In this document: positions 4,828-6,334 of the stretch, piece by piece
Layout: each line of letters starts with the position of its first letter
How positions within the stretch are numbered: position 1 is the first letter of the stretch
NCBI GenBank assembly: GCA_027074805.1
Contig: JALTCK010000102.1
Coordinates: 1-6,334, forward strand
Direction of reading: 5' to 3'
Source: Thermococcus sp.
GTDB taxonomy: Archaea; Methanobacteriota_B; Thermococci; Thermococcales; Thermococcaceae
Length of the DNA: 6,334 bases
Program-made: the position numbers and the translations under genes
The notes under the pieces: generated by a model
What the model saw: the letters and a program-made list of their open reading frames with translations, nothing else
What the model was told of the DNA's origin: nothing
The model's database searches: none

Positions 4828-6334
4828 TCACAGCTGGCTTCCTTCCTCGGGGTTTTTGATTTTCAACAGCGGGCATACGTCCATACACTCCCGGCAGTGG
4901 GTGCAGAGGTCGTAGTTCACCACTATCTTCCTGCTCCTCGAGTCTATGCTGAGCGCACCCTCAGAGCACTTACCGACGCAGACGCCACAGCCGACGCATT
5001 CGTAGGCGCGCTTGACAAGATAGTAAGCCTGGACTCCCTCGTTGAAATCCTCGGTGTAAGCCCCGTCCTCCCTGAAGACAACGTCGCCCGCTCTTATGTA
5101 GTTTTCGCCCTCCTCGACCTCGCCGAGTATCGGTGCAACCTCGCGAATCCTGTCGAGGTTGACAATCGTGTTGAAGCGGACTGTGAAGACTCCGTCTTCC
5201 GTCTCCACTATCGAGTACTTAACAGGCTCCCAGGAGCGCTCCTCGGGGACCTCGACGCCGAGTTCCCTCGCTATCGCCTTCTCGCCCTTGCTGAGCTTCT
5301 TCCAGCGCCAGAAGCCGTAGGTTATCCACTCGTCCGGCATATCGAAGCGCTTCCCCCAGCGTTTGAGCTCGTTTTCCCACTTGCCCCAGAGTTCTGGCTT
5401 CTCCTCCTTCAAAGTGTAGATTTCGGCGAGTGAGGCGCTGGGACACAGGAAGCAGCCTATCCTGTCGAGCCTATCCTCGTAGAGGGGGTTGTACTTAAGC
5501 CCGCGGGAGAAGATGTAGAGCCAGACCTCTAGGGCGCGCCAGTGGAATATGGGCGATGCTCCCGTTTCGTTCGGCACCCAGGGGTTCTTCCACACGCGGG
5601 GCTGTTTAAAGCGCTTTATGCTCTCGTACTTCCTCTGGCCGACGAACATGAGAACTCCTTTCGGATAGTTCTCCTTTATCACCATCGTTATCGGGCCGAG
5701 CTTCGTGACCTTGCAGCACCAGCGGTAGTCCCTTCCGGGCGGCGAGAAGACGTGTATTGCCCTCCAGAAGGCGTTGCCGGCGTCTGCAACGATGAACTTT
5801 ATCCCCTTCGGCTCAAGCTCCTTTCTCAGCTCTTCCACGTACTCGACCGTCTCCGGGAACTCTATGCCGGTGTTGTTGAAGAAGACGGTAAACCCCTCGT
5901 CCCCGAACTCCTCGAGGGCAAGTCCAAGGACTGCAAGGCTGTCCTTCCCGCCGGAGAAGGCCACCGCAACCGGAAGGCTCGAATACCTGTTCGCGGTCTT
6001 TCTCATGAAGCGCCTCGCTTCCGCTACCTTCTTCTCCAGCTCGATGCTGTTTGCGCGGAGAACATCCTCCATCGTGGCCGTTCTGCCCTCGCGGTAGTTG
6101 ACCGACTTCTGCCTTCTCACCTTGACGCCGGTGCCGCGTTCTTTGTTCGCCAGCCCCTCATAGTCCTTCTTCGCTATGCCCGTTGCGATGACCTTTCCGT
6201 CTTCAGAAACTAATATGACGTCGTCTCCCCTTTTTATGCTCGACTCGACCTCGATTATGCCAACCGGGAGGAGGTTGGAGCCGTTCAGGATGGGTTCAAC
6301 CGCACCTTTGTCAACGATTATCCACTTATTCATA
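4828..6334 (-). CDS. PUA–PP-loop (PAPS reductase-like)–ferredoxin fusion protein, probably 5'-partial
   Basis: Visible are 501 residues in three parts. Residues 1-80 resemble a PUA RNA-binding domain (KWIIVDKGAVEPILNGSNLLPVG, then a VIATGIA strand). Residues 120-345 are an adenine-nucleotide alpha hydrolase of the PAPS-reductase type, with the PP-loop SGGKDS at 127-132 and two cysteine pairs, CC at 206-207 and CFLC at 294-297, that could hold an iron-sulfur cluster or carry sulfur. After a linking domain, residues 446-487 form a 2[4Fe-4S] ferredoxin (CVGCGVCVGKC and CTHCRECMDVCP). The open frame reaches the window edge, and the ATG at 6333 has no ribosome site in view; relatives, from memory, have additional N-terminal sequence, so this Met may be internal. 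Annotated relatives are called PAPS reductase, but the PUA domain points to RNA: a redox-driven sulfur transfer or other base modification is plausible. The substrate is unknown. Confidence 0.92.
   Translation of the reverse strand, partial: MNKWIIVDKGAVEPILNGSNLLPVGIIEVESSIKRGDDVILVSEDGKVIATGIAKKDYEGLANKERGTGVKVRRQKSVNYREGRTATMEDVLRANSIELEKKVAEARRFMRKTANRYSSLPVAVAFSGGKDSLAVLGLALEEFGDEGFTVFFNNTGIEFPETVEYVEELRKELEPKGIKFIVADAGNAFWRAIHVFSPPGRDYRWCCKVTKLGPITMVIKENYPKGVLMFVGQRKYESIKRFKQPRVWKNPWVPNETGASPIFHWRALEVWLYIFSRGLKYNPLYEDRLDRIGCFLCPSASLAEIYTLKEEKPELWGKWENELKRWGKRFDMPDEWITYGFWRWKKLSKGEKAIARELGVEVPEERSWEPVKYSIVETEDGVFTVRFNTIVNLDRIREVAPILGEVEEGENYIRAGDVVFREDGAYTEDFNEGVQAYYLVKRAYECVGCGVCVGKCSEGALSIDSRSRKIVVNYDLCTHCRECMDVCPLLKIKNPEEGSQL

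Noticed and set aside
4193..4915. 240-residue plus-strand open frame opposite the zinc-ribbon gene
   Set aside because: It is antisense to a gene with a zinc ribbon, TATA box and ribosome site, runs across two genes, is rich in Leu, Asp and Arg as expected of reversed GC-rich codons, and shows no domain.
5542..6213. 223-residue plus-strand open frame opposite the PUA/PP-loop gene
   Set aside because: It is the shadow of a strongly conserved enzyme-coding region with intact PP-loop and cysteine motifs on the other strand.

Overview
The window is a compact, fairly GC-rich stretch of archaeal chromosome. It most resembles Thermococcales (Thermococcus/Pyrococcus). The evidence is the ribosomal protein set L7Ae, S28e and L24e, an archaeal IF2/aIF5B, GGTG-type Shine-Dalgarno sites, TTTAWA-type TATA boxes about 25 bases before very short leaders, and a lipoprotein signal ending in the CIGG pattern common in that order. 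Every gene I support lies on the minus strand, so transcription runs from high to low coordinates. Plus-strand reading frames are shadows.

In transcription order, 6334-4828 holds a probably 5'-truncated gene for a three-part protein: PUA RNA-binding domain, PAPS-reductase-like PP-loop ATPase, and C-terminal 2[4Fe-4S] ferredoxin. Next, with its own TATA box, is a zinc-ribbon protein of the HVO_0476 type (4741-4130). Then comes a translation cluster: rpl7ae (3989-3618), rps28e (3546-3334) and rpl24e (3331-3125), ending in a T-rich terminator. An unrecognised secreted protein gene follows (3000-1831), with its own promoter and terminator. Then come ndk (1726-1202), a thioredoxin-like lipoprotein gene (1197-418) whose ribosome site contains the ndk stop codon, and the start of infB (369-1, continuing off the window) with its own promoter.

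The L7Ae-S28e-L24e-NDK-IF2 order is, from memory, the usual Thermococcales housekeeping cluster. Here two envelope or secreted protein genes sit between its members, one on each side of ndk. They are the accessory part of the window. Both encode extracytoplasmic proteins with no obvious link to translation, and both look lower in GC than their neighbours. The infB P-loop, a known intein site in this order, carries no intein. The L7Ae leader can be drawn as a kink-loop-like hairpin that could bind the gene's own product. I see no tRNA, rRNA, CRISPR array, insertion sequence or integration site.
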